NCBI GenBank assembly: GCA_034687125.1
Contig: JAQGBZ010000251.1
Span: 1-64,000 of the forward strand
From: Neelides folsomi
Lineage: Eukaryota > Arthropoda > Collembola > Neelipleona > Neelidae
DNA length: 64,000 nt
Direction: 5' to 3'
Shown: positions 10,700-23,800 of the stretch, piece by piece
How the letters are laid out: every line of letters begins with the position of its first letter
Numbering within the stretch: position 1 is the first letter of the stretch
Program-made: the position numbers and the translations under genes
Notes under the pieces: model-generated
What the model saw: only the letters and a program-made list of their open reading frames with translations
Databases searched by the model: none
Told to the model about the DNA's origin: nothing

Positions 10700-12563
10700 C
10701 TAATCTTTGGTCAACTCGGGGTTCCACCAGCAAGGTTTCTCAACTTTAACTTCGCTTCCTTCTAATAAAAGTTGAGGTGTGGCGAGGGATTCATCAATAC
10801 GAAATAGCGCAAGGCCCACTTTTCCACTAATGTCACGAACTTTGCCCAAGAGCTTTCCTTTATCGTTGTTAATCTTTAAGGATTCAATGTCAATTTCTGG
10901 TTTTGGTTTAAATTCTTCCGGCAACCTGTGAAATTAAAATATATGAATTGACGGAAAGAACAGCGTATCCAATTTCGAGCTAATTTTAATAAATCGTAAC
11001 CTTGCCTAAATTTGAAGAATTAAAAATACTAGCAGTATAAGTTCTTACAAAACACAAAAATATAAATAGTGTTTAAATAGTGTAAATGAACAGTTTATAG
11101 TTTCTTTAAAAGTGTATACCTAGTTATTATAATGCATTTGCGCTGCCAATACCTGCAGTTCAGTGGGATTCAAATAAATTTAGAAAACGTTTGTTCTTCC
11201 TATCCTTATGCATTACAAATTTGAACTTCGCAATTTTATAGTGTTCCCCACGGCTTTGGAACATGGCGCTTGGCAGACATGTTGGTAAGACCATTCTAAA
11301 CAACATATTCAAGTTTCGTTAAGGGCAGATCAGCCCAACTTAAACAATCTTAAAAAGCGCCAATTTTTAAAATCTTTACATGTATTTTATTACATATTTT
11401 AAAATTCACTGATCTGCCCACAATCATACTTGGACATATTGTTTAGAAAGGGTGTATAAAGATGTCTGCCAAGTCCCATGTTTCAAAGTGGTGGGGAACA
11501 TTAAAAAACCGCGAGTTTTAAATTGTATGGCTGAAATTGTGTGCGGGGCGGTAACTTTATGTACATTATATAATCTAAGGTTTTTTATTATAAGGATCCG
11601 ATTAATAATGGATAAGTTAAAAAATTTAAAAATACCAAAAGGGCATTAGTCGCTTTCGAACAACTCCAGTGTGGTGAGTTCTTGCAGTTAATTCTTGACC
11701 TATGTAACAGCCTTTGTGAAAACTTATTCCTTGAAGATAATCTCCGTTCGATTCAAGAGGAAAACAATTCCCTAATGGATAATCAGCAGAGCCTTCTCCA
11801 ACTCCAAGAGAAAATCGAAATTGTTTGTAGTCGGATTCTGACACCTTTTCAAATTGTTTTTCTAATTCTTCTGATATCCTTTCCCCACTAAGAATTCTCC
11901 AGCCTAATAAAGAAATTCTCGGATCGGCAAAAATCCTTTCAGATTGTGACACTGCAAATGGAAATTCTTCTATGACTTCTTTGAGAGGAATACCTCTGAA
12001 ATTGTAAAAGGTCGATTCAAAAAAAATTAAAACTCTTTAATTAAAAAGATTATTATTTCATAAATATAGTTTGTAAATCTTCATTCGTAGGTATTATTAT
12101 CTATAATTTAATCAACCTTAATTTTTGGAACTTACTTGTTAAACTTTGGATTGTAAACAGTCCAAACTTTTAATGAAGTTTCTTCCTTCGCTTCAACTTT
12201 TCTTCTTATCTTGTAAATTTTCAAATGCTTCAAAAGGCGATCTTTTAAAGACGAATCACATTCGATCAAAACCTTTTCCTTCGAGTTCAACGAGTAAAGA
12301 ATTACATCGAAGATAACTCTTCCTTGTTGGTTGAGAAAGAGAGTGAACAGCGATGGTTTATTTTCTAGTTGTTTTACATCATTTGTAATTAGCCCTTGAA
12401 GATATTCAAGAGAATCTGGTCCAGTTAATTTAACTAAAGATCGTCCTTTGAGTTCCAATCCAAAAAGTTTGTTTTCTTTTGGTATGTCAGTGGAAAATAA
12501 CTTTCTTAAAAAATTTATTTTGCTCCATGAATTTGCTAAGTGGGAATTCAAAGGCCGGTACAT
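10700..12563 (-). CDS. IBA57: IBA57, mitochondrial iron-sulfur cluster assembly factor (GcvT/YgfZ family)
   Basis: A mitochondrial matrix protein that works with ISCA1/ISCA2 to build [4Fe-4S] clusters. Exons: 12563-12136, 11995-11636, 10925-10700 (337 aa; phases fit). The first ~30 residues are basic and hydroxylated (a targeting presequence), followed by [18 protein letters not shown], the folate-binding-like fold entry. Exon 2 carries the family signature [17 protein letters not shown], with the conserved cysteine. The last exon supplies the C-terminal beta-barrel and ends WWNPELTKD. Intron 2 (710 bases) contains a foldback element. The upstream neighbour kindlin is divergent at 2.3 kb; the downstream neighbour CDPF1 follows after 10 bases. 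Confidence 0.94.
11241..11500. mobile_element. Foldback/MITE-like element in IBA57 intron 2
   Basis: The two halves are imperfect inverted copies. Left: GTGTTCCCCAC at 11241, TTGGCAGACAT at 11270-11280, CTAAACAACAT near 11296, GGGCAGATCAG near 11325. Right, as reverse complement: TGTTCCCCACC, CTTGGCAGACAT, CTAAACAATAT and GGGCAGATCAG. Weaker similarity extends outward to about 11213 and 11530 (CTTCGC against CTCGCG, AATTT). The arms are roughly 85-110 bases around an AT-rich centre. No coding capacity was seen. This is typical of a non-autonomous DNA transposon; the superfamily is not determinable. Confidence 0.75.
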
Positions 12564-14867
12564 GGTTCTAACTGGAAGTGAGATCTGAAGAGATGGAGCT
12601 TCATCCCTCGTTGTTTCATCCTCATCTTCTTTTCACTTTTTACATCATTCATTCATTCTTTGTCTTCTTGATCACCTCACTCAATCTCTATCTCTACAAG
12701 TTTGTACGAATCATATCATTATCATATGAATTATTCAATCAATCAAATGACAAACCATCGAATTAATTAATTTTATAATACCCATGTAATTAGTAATATT
12801 CATAGTTGGATACTCATAAAATGTGGATAGAAAATACTTTGAGTGAGTATCATAATATTAGTATTTGGATAATACAGGTAAAGATTTCGAAGGATCAGGA
12901 AGGAATTTGGAAATTGGGATAAATTAAAAAATCATAATACCAAAAAAAAAGATTTGATACAACACACTAACGATATAACACTTACTTTTGCACACTATTG
13001 TCAAATAAAGAATAAATGTGGGACGAAGTCAACGTGGGCGACAAATTGTAAATTGTAAGGATCTTACTAATAAGGTATGTCCCAACAATAAGTAACACTA
13101 TTGGCAGTTTGTGTACTTTGCCTATTTATTTAGTCGGTTGTATTTATATGAGTTTACTAACTTGGATATGGATAATCTGCACTTCATAACATACTTACAC
13201 GAAAATACACATTGGAAATGTCCATACATGCTAAGAGATTATCTTCAATTTTAGGTTAAACTTTACATGACAGACATGGATGTTGGGAATGAAACATGGA
13301 GATTAGTCATTAGTTGCCTATATTGCAATAATAAATATCTAATAAGATCCATAAATGCACTCTCTAATAAAAAGGGATCAGCAGTTCATCATCATTAGAT
13401 TTTCTTATAAGGATTGAGCAAATACATGGTTTCTCAACTCAAATCCGCCCCTAATAAATACAAAGACGAAAAGGGTAATTGTAATTAACTGAATCTTAGG
13501 GGAAAGAGCGAGTGAGTGAGCGAGAGTCGCGTAAAAGTCGTGTACGGGAATCTCATCTCCAAAGCCTCATTCATCTTCCTTATGCATCTCCAGAAAGGTC
13601 CAAATTGCAGAAACAGGATCTGTAGTTGAAAACATATTTCTATCACTCCACTCCTTATGTATTGACAGAGGGAAGTTCCTTAGTGGCATTGGTTCATCCT
13701 CATAATCGCTTTCTTATTAAAGAGGGAAAAGAGCATAAAAGTAAATGAAGGCTGTTTTTGATTTATTCTCTGGGGTATTTTTGAGAAGTCGCCCATAAAT
13801 CATAATTAGACAACCAGACATGGCTATATATAAGAAGAGATCGGTGAGCATTCCTCCCTCTATTCCAGCCACCTATTTTTTACTACCTGTCTCAAGCAGT
13901 CCTGTTCTCCAGTCCTGCCCTTTCAACTCTGATTCGATCATCGAAAGGTCGGAGGCCGCATGCATATCCTGACGACTTGAGATTGATCCAGTGATAGGGA
14001 CCATTAGACCTAAGTCGGCGTATTTGCCTAACCAATTAATCTTCAATTAAAGATTAATCGACTGGACGGAGGCGATTGAACAACAACTTTGCAATTTCTT
14101 CCAATGTAAAGAAGGACTCTTTGTATTAAGAGTTTAACTCAATGTACCATATAGGAAACTCCGTTCTTGAGATGTTCAAGTGTGGGAGTTAAGGATCTTT
14201 TTCCAAGTGGGAACTTTTTCCAATGGTAGGTTCGAGCCAATGAGAGGTTGCCTTCCCTTATTCGGTCATCTCCCATTTCTTCTTCACAAGATTTCGCTCG
14301 AATTTATTCTTTTACACTTGGGGTTGTGCGGCAGGGCGGTCGGGGGATCCTCCTCAGTTGGTAGGATGTGCTCCTCATCCTCCTCGCTGAGGGAAGGATG
14401 CATGCTGCTCTCCACCTCTCTATATGCTTTATGAGGAGAAGGAGAAGTGGAGTTGTAAAAGAGCCTTCAGGCTGGAGCCAAAGCTGAGGCAGTCAGTCTG
14501 AACACAACTCTCGCTTCGCTTACAACAACATACTCCTACTCCTCCGCAAACCGAGTCAGGTCCAACAACCCACTCATTAATTTCCAACTCACCCGGGTTA
14601 CTCTTGACATGAGACAGTCTGTGGAGCATAGGGAGAAATATATAATATTATTTAACCTCAACAACATTCTTCCTTCTGGTCCAAGTCGCCTTTTTATTTT
14701 GACAGTGGCCCAGTTTTGAAGGACACGTGGTGGGATAATTGCCACCGCTCGCTCTCCTCTCCAAAACTACCAATTGTGAAACAATCTCCGATCACTTAAA
14801 TAGTGAAAAGTGATTTGAATTATTTGTTTTCGGCCTGATCTTTGTTAACCTTCGTGGTATTTTAAAC
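12564..14867. other. Shared upstream region of IBA57 and kindlin
   Basis: This is 2.3 kb between two divergent start codons. From about 13,500 onward the base composition changes from AT-rich to about 45% GC, continuing into the kindlin gene. Short ORFs here (for example 14180-14434) show no recognisable motif and overlap ORFs on the other strand, so I treat them as chance. It presumably holds both promoters and the kindlin 5' UTR; no clear TATA box was identified. Confidence 0.6.
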
Positions 14868-17800
14868 ATGTTTTCCGACGGGAATTTGGTTGGGGACGGA
14901 TCCTGGGAACTCCAAGTTCGCGTCACTGACTTAAATGAAGAGCCAAGGACCCTTAGGGTCAAAGGGGATCTTCACATTGGTGGGGTCATGCTGCAGCTCG
15001 TTGAAGACTTGGGTCAGTAAATTTTATTTATTATTTCATTACCTTTATCTCCATTTTCACACTCGGATGTGAGGAGAGGAAGCTGACAATGAAAAGTATG
15101 ATGTGACGTCCATAGCCCATACTCTGCCACTTGTAAAACCAGTAGATAAGGATTTATTCAGATTGTATCATTTTCGGCCATGAACGTTAATTTCATAATC
15201 AGTAGTAATAACACATGATTTTAACACAGAGTTAAGTTCTCTGACATGGTCTGCTACCCATTCATTTCATACTCCTCGCCGATGTGGAGCCAAAACAAAG
15301 ATAAAGGCCGAGTGTTGAAGAAGTTTTGTTAACGCTTCAAATGTGACCATTCTACGGTTCGCCTCCTTTTCTTCCCTCGTCTCAAAAGTAAATCTGACGG
15401 CAGGGACTAGTGGCACGAATTAAAAAATGTCAATTTCCAACATGTTTGTTGTCGTCGATGAAAGTCTCCTCATGCGAGGTTCTCTCTCATTAATATTATG
15501 AATTATAATGTATTGAATGCTCCCCTTCTGCACGACGAATGAATAATGGATTAATAAAATGAAGAGACGTCTTATAAACGGAGGCAATGAATAATTTATG
15601 TGTATGTTTGTCTTCTCTGCTTGACATCAAATCAAAATGTGGCTGCGGAGTGTCTCTCAACATCCAAAGGCTTGGTCGGTGTAGAATTAGGTTAGGTCAA
15701 AGGAGGGAGAGTCAATTGACTCTTAATTGAAGCCCCTCGCTTGTACTCAGTTCTGGTGCCGGTCTTTAAATGGGGATGACGTAAGAACGCAGATTCCCAC
15801 ACACAATCCACCGTCCGCTATTTCGTGTTCTTGTGTTGGGCCATCGAATTGATGGCTTGTTGTTGGAATGAGATCTCCGCGACCTTCCTAACACCAACAG
15901 CCTTGGATGCACCTACTTGAGACTCTTCCACTCTGGCAGCGAGGGACGGACAGAGATCCCCCGCGTATATTCCTCACGTCCACATTGATACTCGTACCAT
16001 CTTGGAGAATGGGCCCTTCGCTCAAGGAAAATCCACATGCATTGAGAGAGGCTGTAGGGTCTCAGTTCACTGGAGCTACATATTCCTATATTTTTATTAT
16101 ACTTTGGCTCTCCCTCCGAGACAGGAAATGTTTTGAAGAGTCCCCCAGCTTCCCCAAACATTCTCTTCCTCCCATCATCCACATAAATTATCCCATTTTC
16201 TACTCTTCAGAATTAAGAGCAAAGGATTTTCCGTTTTTTCGATTGGGCTCTTGAGACGAGTTCTCCGATCTCTCTCACCACATAACTCATCCTCGTCCAT
16301 TAACGTAAATTATGGAGCCTTCAGTTGTAAGTTTAAATACGGACTTTGTACTACTCGAACATTGAGGTGTTTGGCCGGGGGTTCCCATCTCTTAATGTGA
16401 GCGCCCGGCCCCTCAAATGAATTAGGAATATGATCCGAGAGAAGGTTCGAGTAAGACCAGGAGAAGCAATAAAGGCGGAACGAATCTCGACTCTCCACGA
16501 ATCTACCTAAATTCCGGAGACGCATAAATCTCATGCTCAACTTACTAAACTTACTTACACGGCTCCGGAGGCTTTTGCTTAAATGATTTTATTACATTTG
16601 ACTTTAGCTTCCCAAGAGTTCAAGTGCTCTCCTCGATGGCTCTATCTAATCTATTTTTACGTACGGAGCAAAAAGCCCGTAATGACCTCTTTGGCAGTGC
16701 GCACTCACAATTATCCTAGTGGAGGTTCTTTCATCACAGAGGAGCCTCAATGGTTCTCGTTTCCATTTAATCACAAAAGGAACGATTAATATCGAAGCAG
16801 GTTGAATTCTTCCATTCTATTACTGGACCTTCCATGTGGAGCTGGGGAGACGATGAAGGTGGAATGAGATTTGATACCGGTTCCGAGGGCCTGCCACACC
16901 GAGAGCCAATAAATTTCAATGCTCATACATACATAATCAAAGAAAGTGGATACTTGACTCCATGCACAAGGGGATCGAAGGGGTTAAAAAAAGATTCCAC
17001 CGAGCAGAGTCCATTGTGTTTAATACTGGCTTATATGGAAGTCCCTATTAGGGTTCTTTACCTCTAGATATCTTTACCAAGGCATCGTATTTATAGAAAG
17101 GTAGACTCCAGCAGCCTCCGTCAAACAGAGCCCAAGTTTATAAAATTAAATGCACTCCCTCCATGGTTTATCCCTAACTACGGTCGTAATTGACCTCTTA
17201 TGAGAACCGCATGGGAGACTTATTTCCTAATGGGTCATCCCTACTGAGACAGGAAGAACCATGACATTTTAAATGTTTTTCCTCCTTCCTTTTAAATACG
17301 CACACCTTCATTTGTCCCTCAACGGAGCTAAATATGGAAACTGCGAGTCGAATCGAAGAGGAAGCAGAGGTGAAATGTGAGGAACGCCAATGGTGTTCCT
17401 TCTCCTAGAGGAGTCACATTGACACAATATGAGTTCTATATTCGTTTCACATCGTTCGTGGAGTGATAAGAGTGAAGTAGCTCCTTTTATTGAATATTGT
17501 AATGACTTTATAATGTCAAGCATAATTTTACTCCCCACGTACCATTTTACAATTTTTGAGATGAGCGATGAAAGGTTCGAGGAAATGATAAGAGAATATT
17601 ACCCCTAGGTCTCACCATATCGGAAGGTTTTTCTCAAGAGATAAGTCTTTTATTGAGACTCGGGGGTTATTAGCATTTTATATGAATTGTTTTATTCTCT
17701 CGTACTTGAGCATTCAACTCCTCTTATCTAGATTGAATTAAATGGCAGGAGACCATCGAGGGTTCACGACATTAGCAGAAGGGATGTATCTTTATTAAAT

Positions 17801-20800
17801 AATTCCATATGGAGTTACATGCATTTATGAAATACAAATTCTCTCCGCCCGGCAAATTGGCAAGAAGAGGTTTATGGGAGTAACGAAGAGTAATTTGCAG
17901 TTCTTTTGTCAAGTGTGAGTCTGAATTGTGCAATTATGCTTCGTCGTCCCTATTCATCATCTCTTCACTTCCCTATCATTTACTCCATTAAATAGAACCC
18001 TAGTTGGATTATCTTTCCTTTCTCACAGCTTCTCTGAGGGCTGGAATGGGGCCGAGGGGCCAAAGCGGGCTTCGTTTTTCCGAAGGTCAAAAGAATTATT
18101 ACTTTGAGGGAAGATATTATGAATACTATATGTGGATTAGATGATGTGTGGGAGATGCATTTTCCCTTCTTTGGGATACGAAGGAAGTCTCGGATTGGCG
18201 GAGAAGGTTTAAATGATTATCCATGTGCAAATAAAAAGATTAGAGAATCCTTGGGGGATAATGGAAATTTAATGGAGAGAAGGATTGGCAAACAAAAGAG
18301 AAACATGGGGCTTTTGTGGTATTTAATAACATTGGAAGGAGACTCTGGATCTCTCATAAGACACGGCTTCCGTGGTGGAACACGTCGATGACTCCATGAA
18401 TCTATTATCCTTCCATTGAACCATGTATTATGGATTAGGTGACTCTCCCCTTGGGAGAGAGCAAGTGGAGAAATTGGGCCCAGGAGCTTCAATCCTCCCA
18501 CTATGCCCCAACACTATACTCTCGAGGGATCCGAGAGAGTGTAAATAATGAGACTCTACATCGTTGTGGGACGAGATGAGATGATGATGAATGAATTCGT
18601 CATGAAATGAATAGAATTTGATGTGATGAATTTATCAACCGAGTCCAGTCGTGCTTCACCACAACTTGTAAACAATACTTGAAAACTTTGCATGCAAATT
18701 ACATATTCTCGATTCTTTTCCTCCCTTTTATTTGGAAGCTCTTGGTAGTCTGAAGATGACTCTAACTTACAATCAACCAGCTTTTCTTGTGTCAAGTTTG
18801 ACCCTCCTTGTCCGTTCAAATAGGTTGTTAACAAAGTGGCGACATTTGTTTTTTTCTTCTCTCCATTTAACATGAGAATAGAGTAATGTAGGGAGTAGGC
18901 CGTTTAAGGAGGAAGTGGATTAAGAATTTTCATGAGAATGGTTCGACGTTCAATTTAGAAAACTGAATGTATTGGAGGAACTAATCATCATAATTTTCTC
19001 ATTATGAGGGTGAAATCCATTGGATTCGGCGAGGTCGAAGAGGCGCGGAGAGAGGATTGGCCGGTCGGAGGCAATCGTGGTATAATCAGCTCATGTGCCG
19101 GCTTGGAAAAGGGCATAATTAATTGGGAGAGCTCTCGAACACAATTGGAGTGAATCACTTCGGCGAGGGACGGAGTGTGAGTGAGTATTGGAGGAAATTG
19201 AGGATTGAGTGGAAAAGAGAGTGAATCGAACGCCTTTGTCATTCCGCCTCCCGGAATTGCTCAAATGCGTAAGAGTATTATGAGAGGAACAGAGGAAGGA
19301 AACATGATCGGAACTGGTGATAAAATTATTCAGTTCTCTTTTGATGGGATTATGCTCCAACGAAGGTCGGAATGAAGCCATACAGCCTTATTTTGTTCCA
19401 TTATTTGTTAAGCTGATTGAGAGGATCGGTCCCTTTAAAATCGATTCTATTCCTATAAACCTCCATGTGATTAGCGGAAAAGTCGGTGTTGGGGAAAAGT
19501 CTTCGTGTGCAAGCTGGACGCAATGACATGCACAAGCATAGAAGGATGCTGACGAGGCTGAAAAGCCGGAAAACAACTCATTGAGCCTCCCATTATCTCT
19601 CCCCGCTCCAATCACTATTTCCCTTCCCAAGAATAGAAATGTCAAGGCTCCTTGACGGGCTTTCATCTCCACATTGTTGGATTTACACACTTTGACTTTT
19701 TCAATGGTTTCCCACACGCCCGTGTTGTAATGCTATAAATCTCAGGACAGGCTCAAAGGGAGTCTCGTTTAATTACAATTTTAATTTGACGCAGACAAAT
19801 AATTACTCTCATCCGAAAATGAATGGGGCAGAAACAACGGAATGAAATTAATGAAGGTAGTGAAATTTCCTGAGCAGGTTTCATCTTACAGACTTCCCCG
19901 ACAGTTCATTAAGTGGACGTCCAATTATGATATTCATTTTCTCTTGACTTTTAATCATAGTGATAATTTAAAGGCTGGCCCTAATTGGACACGACAGCGG
20001 GATTGAGACGGATAGGGCCATGAATAAATGTTTCCAGGATTCTCGTCAAGTTGTGTATCCAAAAGTTCTCCTGAGTCCTGACATGAGTGACATTGGAGGC
20101 TAATCTCATTAATCGATCCAGGGCTTCTTGAGCTGACATTTCATTCCTAATCCACTTGAAGGCAACTCCCTCGCCCGACCATGTTCACGACGTAGAAAAG
20201 ACAACTCCAGGCGAGGAAATCTCGTTCTTTGGAAACATGGAAAGTTTACGAGCTTTTGTTTGCTTTTGTCGTGTTCACGGTCTAATTGCCACTTTTCGTT
20301 GACGTGTGCCGGGACTCGTTCTCGTCCTAATGATCCTTCGGATATATCGCTTTCAAGAACTGTCTTCCCGAAGTTGGGAAGTTGGGTTCCCCTTATAGAC
20401 TTCTATTCTTTGATTCAGTAGTTGTGGAGCTCCATGAAGTGGAGAGGAAAGCAGAAAGCAAATAGAGTTCCAATAGATCGTTATCTATCTTGTCATTGAG
20501 GATAAATTGGCCACGATTTATCCCCTCGTTCTCCTCTTTTCACACGGAGCGGAGGAAGTGGAAAATGGTTGGGTGAATCCGCACTTTGAGTTTCATCCGC
20601 CCTCGCCGCTACATAAACTTCGGATTAACATTTGATCGTGTTTGCAAATCCGAACGAACTTTGAACGTTTCCTACACGAACTCTTTGAATTAGTCAAATC
20701 AGAAATTGAATTTGAGCTTCGTGGCTCGCTTTGCTTTCCCTCCTACTTAATCTACTCCTAAATTATGATTCGCCCTGCTGTTTTCAACTTAACTTTAGTA

Positions 20801-23800
20801 GATAAATTATCCTGGATCCTCCTATGGCACAGAGGGACCATGAACCAGGCATTAGTATTTCCCATGTGCTCTTGGCCAGATTGATGAGGGAGGGAGGAAT
20901 ATTATTTATTCTCGACTCGAAGAGCCTCCTTGGAAAACCTGGTTTTCTACTAATATGAGCAACACCTGATTGGGGGGTTTATGGTTTCTGCGAGTGGAGG
21001 AGCCTTATATTTGGAAAGAAGGCCCCTATTTGTCAAATGGACATGAGATGGATGAAGGGATCTTTGAATGTTACTAACTTTAAGCACGGAAATTCCTCAT
21101 GATGGGCTGGAATTGAACACTCTTTTGTGGCGGCATCGTAAATTTCCTCCTCCTATTTGATGAGAATTTACACACTCGGACACGCCTCAGTGATGAGGAA
21201 TGGAAGGAGTGATTTTTCCTAAGGAAGACTCCCACTCGTTGGGAATTGAGGTGCTCCTTTGTTTCTTAGCATGAAGCCCACGACTTCCATTCCCTCACTC
21301 CGAGAGATCTTTGGGAAACTGCACTTGGATGAGATGAACGAAGAGAATAGATTTATTGAGAAATTCATTTACTTCATTGCCCAATTGCAGTCGAGAAGTT
21401 CCGTGGTTTCCGACGAGCAACTTGCCAATTTACCTCACATTCTCCACGGCCTCTCGTTCTCACCAAAAAACTGGAACTGAGCTTAAAAGTTGCCTTTCCT
21501 ATCCATTTCTCTTTGCTTATTAGTTGGAGCTGAGACTGGCAATTTTTTTGCATTCATCTGTCAGTAGAAGAAGGAATGATGAGTGAAGAGGTAGGAGCAG
21601 ATAAAGAAAAGTTTTACTTCTTACTCATCTCTTTTTCCTACTATACTTTATATGAGACCAGAACTCACAAATTGGAAGATAAAACGATCAGTGCCAAGCA
21701 GAACTCCAAGTCACTCAGGATTGATGATTGTTAAAAGAAAAGACACTATTTGTAAAAGAGGCTGACTGGTTCAAGTAATTCTTCAATGGTCACAACTGAA
21801 GAGATCTCCGTTACGAACCCCACAGACATAAAAATAGGAAAATTAGGCCATAAATTATTGGGGAAGGGAATTGAGATGGATATCTGATGAGTCCAGTGGG
21901 TGTTTTTCCTTTGCTAAAACCCTCCTACCAAAAATGTCATTTAATTATTTGTGACAATGGGGAGGACGGGAGTATCTGGATGAATTAATTTGTCCCTCGT
22001 CGGGATCTTGATAAGGGCGAGTGTGCATGGGGATTTAATTTCTTCAGCAGGGAGTCTTTTCGAGTGGGAGTGATGGCATTCACTCACTGGCTCCCCATAA
22101 CTCCTATTCTCATTATTTAAGTTCTCTGGATTGAAAAGGAAAAAGGATAAATTGCCCTGCACTTCATCTCTCCTCATAAGTGGCCATATCCAGCCGAGCC
22201 TCCTCATCATCCTCTTTTGATCCAAAGAGAGAAGACAGTCGAAGGAAAGTTTGAGCAGGCTGAGGAAAAGCATGGTGATCCAGATATTTATGAGTTGAGT
22301 AACAAAGTGTGTAGTGGGCTTGGTGGGGCGAATGGCCCTCGACTCTGTTTGCAAGGAAATGATATCAAGCTGCAGAATCTCTCTCACTTAATTGGATTGC
22401 CTTTGATGGAAATGGTAAATGTGATCGTGGAGGAAGGAAGGCCGGACCACCCAATTTGACCTTATTTCCTATAAACCCTATTATACACGAGGAGTATAAT
22501 AAATATAAAACTCTTTCATTCTTTCCCCAATCTATGGACTCTTCAATGGGCGCAAACGAGAAGTTTGAGCAGAATCGGGATTTATCTCCCAGAACATTAA
22601 ATGTATTTGTTTATTTTTTACTCGGGTGACTCTTCGATCCCGTAAAGAGCACTTATAAAATTGAATTGAATGTGTAATTTATTCCCTTTATGTCACACGT
22701 TATTTTATTATGTGACTCTTATGGGCGACCCTGCTCACCGTCCCGAATGCCATTGGGACAGGGAAGAAGTGGTGGGGTAGGAGAAAGATAAGCTAATTCT
22801 TTATTTTGTCAACCCATCTGCCCGTGTCCGTGCAGAGAATGGGGAATGGGAAGAATGGACCCTTGTTGAGGTTGTAAGTGGAGCATCAGAAGAGATGCTG
22901 CAGGATAGGAAAAGAATGTGTTCCATGAAGATCCACTCCCGATCTGTCCACGTCTGTCCTAGAAAGTGGAAAGGAAGAGATGTCTTTGAGATTGTGGAGT
23001 CACTCAACTTGATATTTTCGGCGGGGTGTTTGCCCAAGCCCCCGCGTCGTCGATCCCCTCCCCCCAGAAAAGGACGATCGGAGTGGGAAGCCAAGGGTGG
23101 AAAAAACGTCAGAATGATAAATGTGAACAAGTTCGTCTCGATCGTTTTCATTTTAACGAGAAATGACGGGGAAGACATCTCCCATCATCTCTCCTCCTGA
23201 ATTCCCTCAAATTGCACTCACCCCTGCTCAGTGAGTTTCCCTCTCTCTCAGCACCAGGCATTCATTCCCTGTCATTTTTGAGAGAGTCTGAAGAAGATGA
23301 TTTTCCGTCCGCGCCCCATTCCATTGGAATAAATACCAACGCGTGCCGGAGTTGGAGAGGAAATTAGTGTGGCCAAAACGGAGGAACTCTCCCATTACTT
23401 TTCCCCACCTTGAGTCTAATTGAGTGGCTCAAAGGTTCCTCGTTCATTTTCCCACTCCATCCAGAAGCGGGAGCTGATTGGAAATGCCGGGTGGGAGCGG
23501 AAAGGCTTTTCCGGTCCTTCGCATGTGGTTTTACTTTAGCCCCGTGAAGCCTCATCCAAGGAATTATCTTTCTCACTCCGAACCACATTTTGAAAAAGTA
23601 AACTGAGATATGGTGAGGCTGCTGGGTCTTGCAGTAGCCGCAGTTTGGGGTGAAAATGTCATCATGCCACGCGACCAGGCAGGGAGCTCCGTCTCTCTCA
23701 CTCATTCACTTAAAGAAGAGTCTGGCTAGCTTGAAAGATTTGTTTACATCTGCACGCGGGCTACGCTCCCTTGTCTTTCTTTCTTCTACCCTACCGCCGC

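Noticed and set aside
22217-22459. 80-codon frame in intron 1 ([14 protein letters not shown]...)
   Set aside because: An equally long antisense frame overlaps it, with no family resemblance or splice context.
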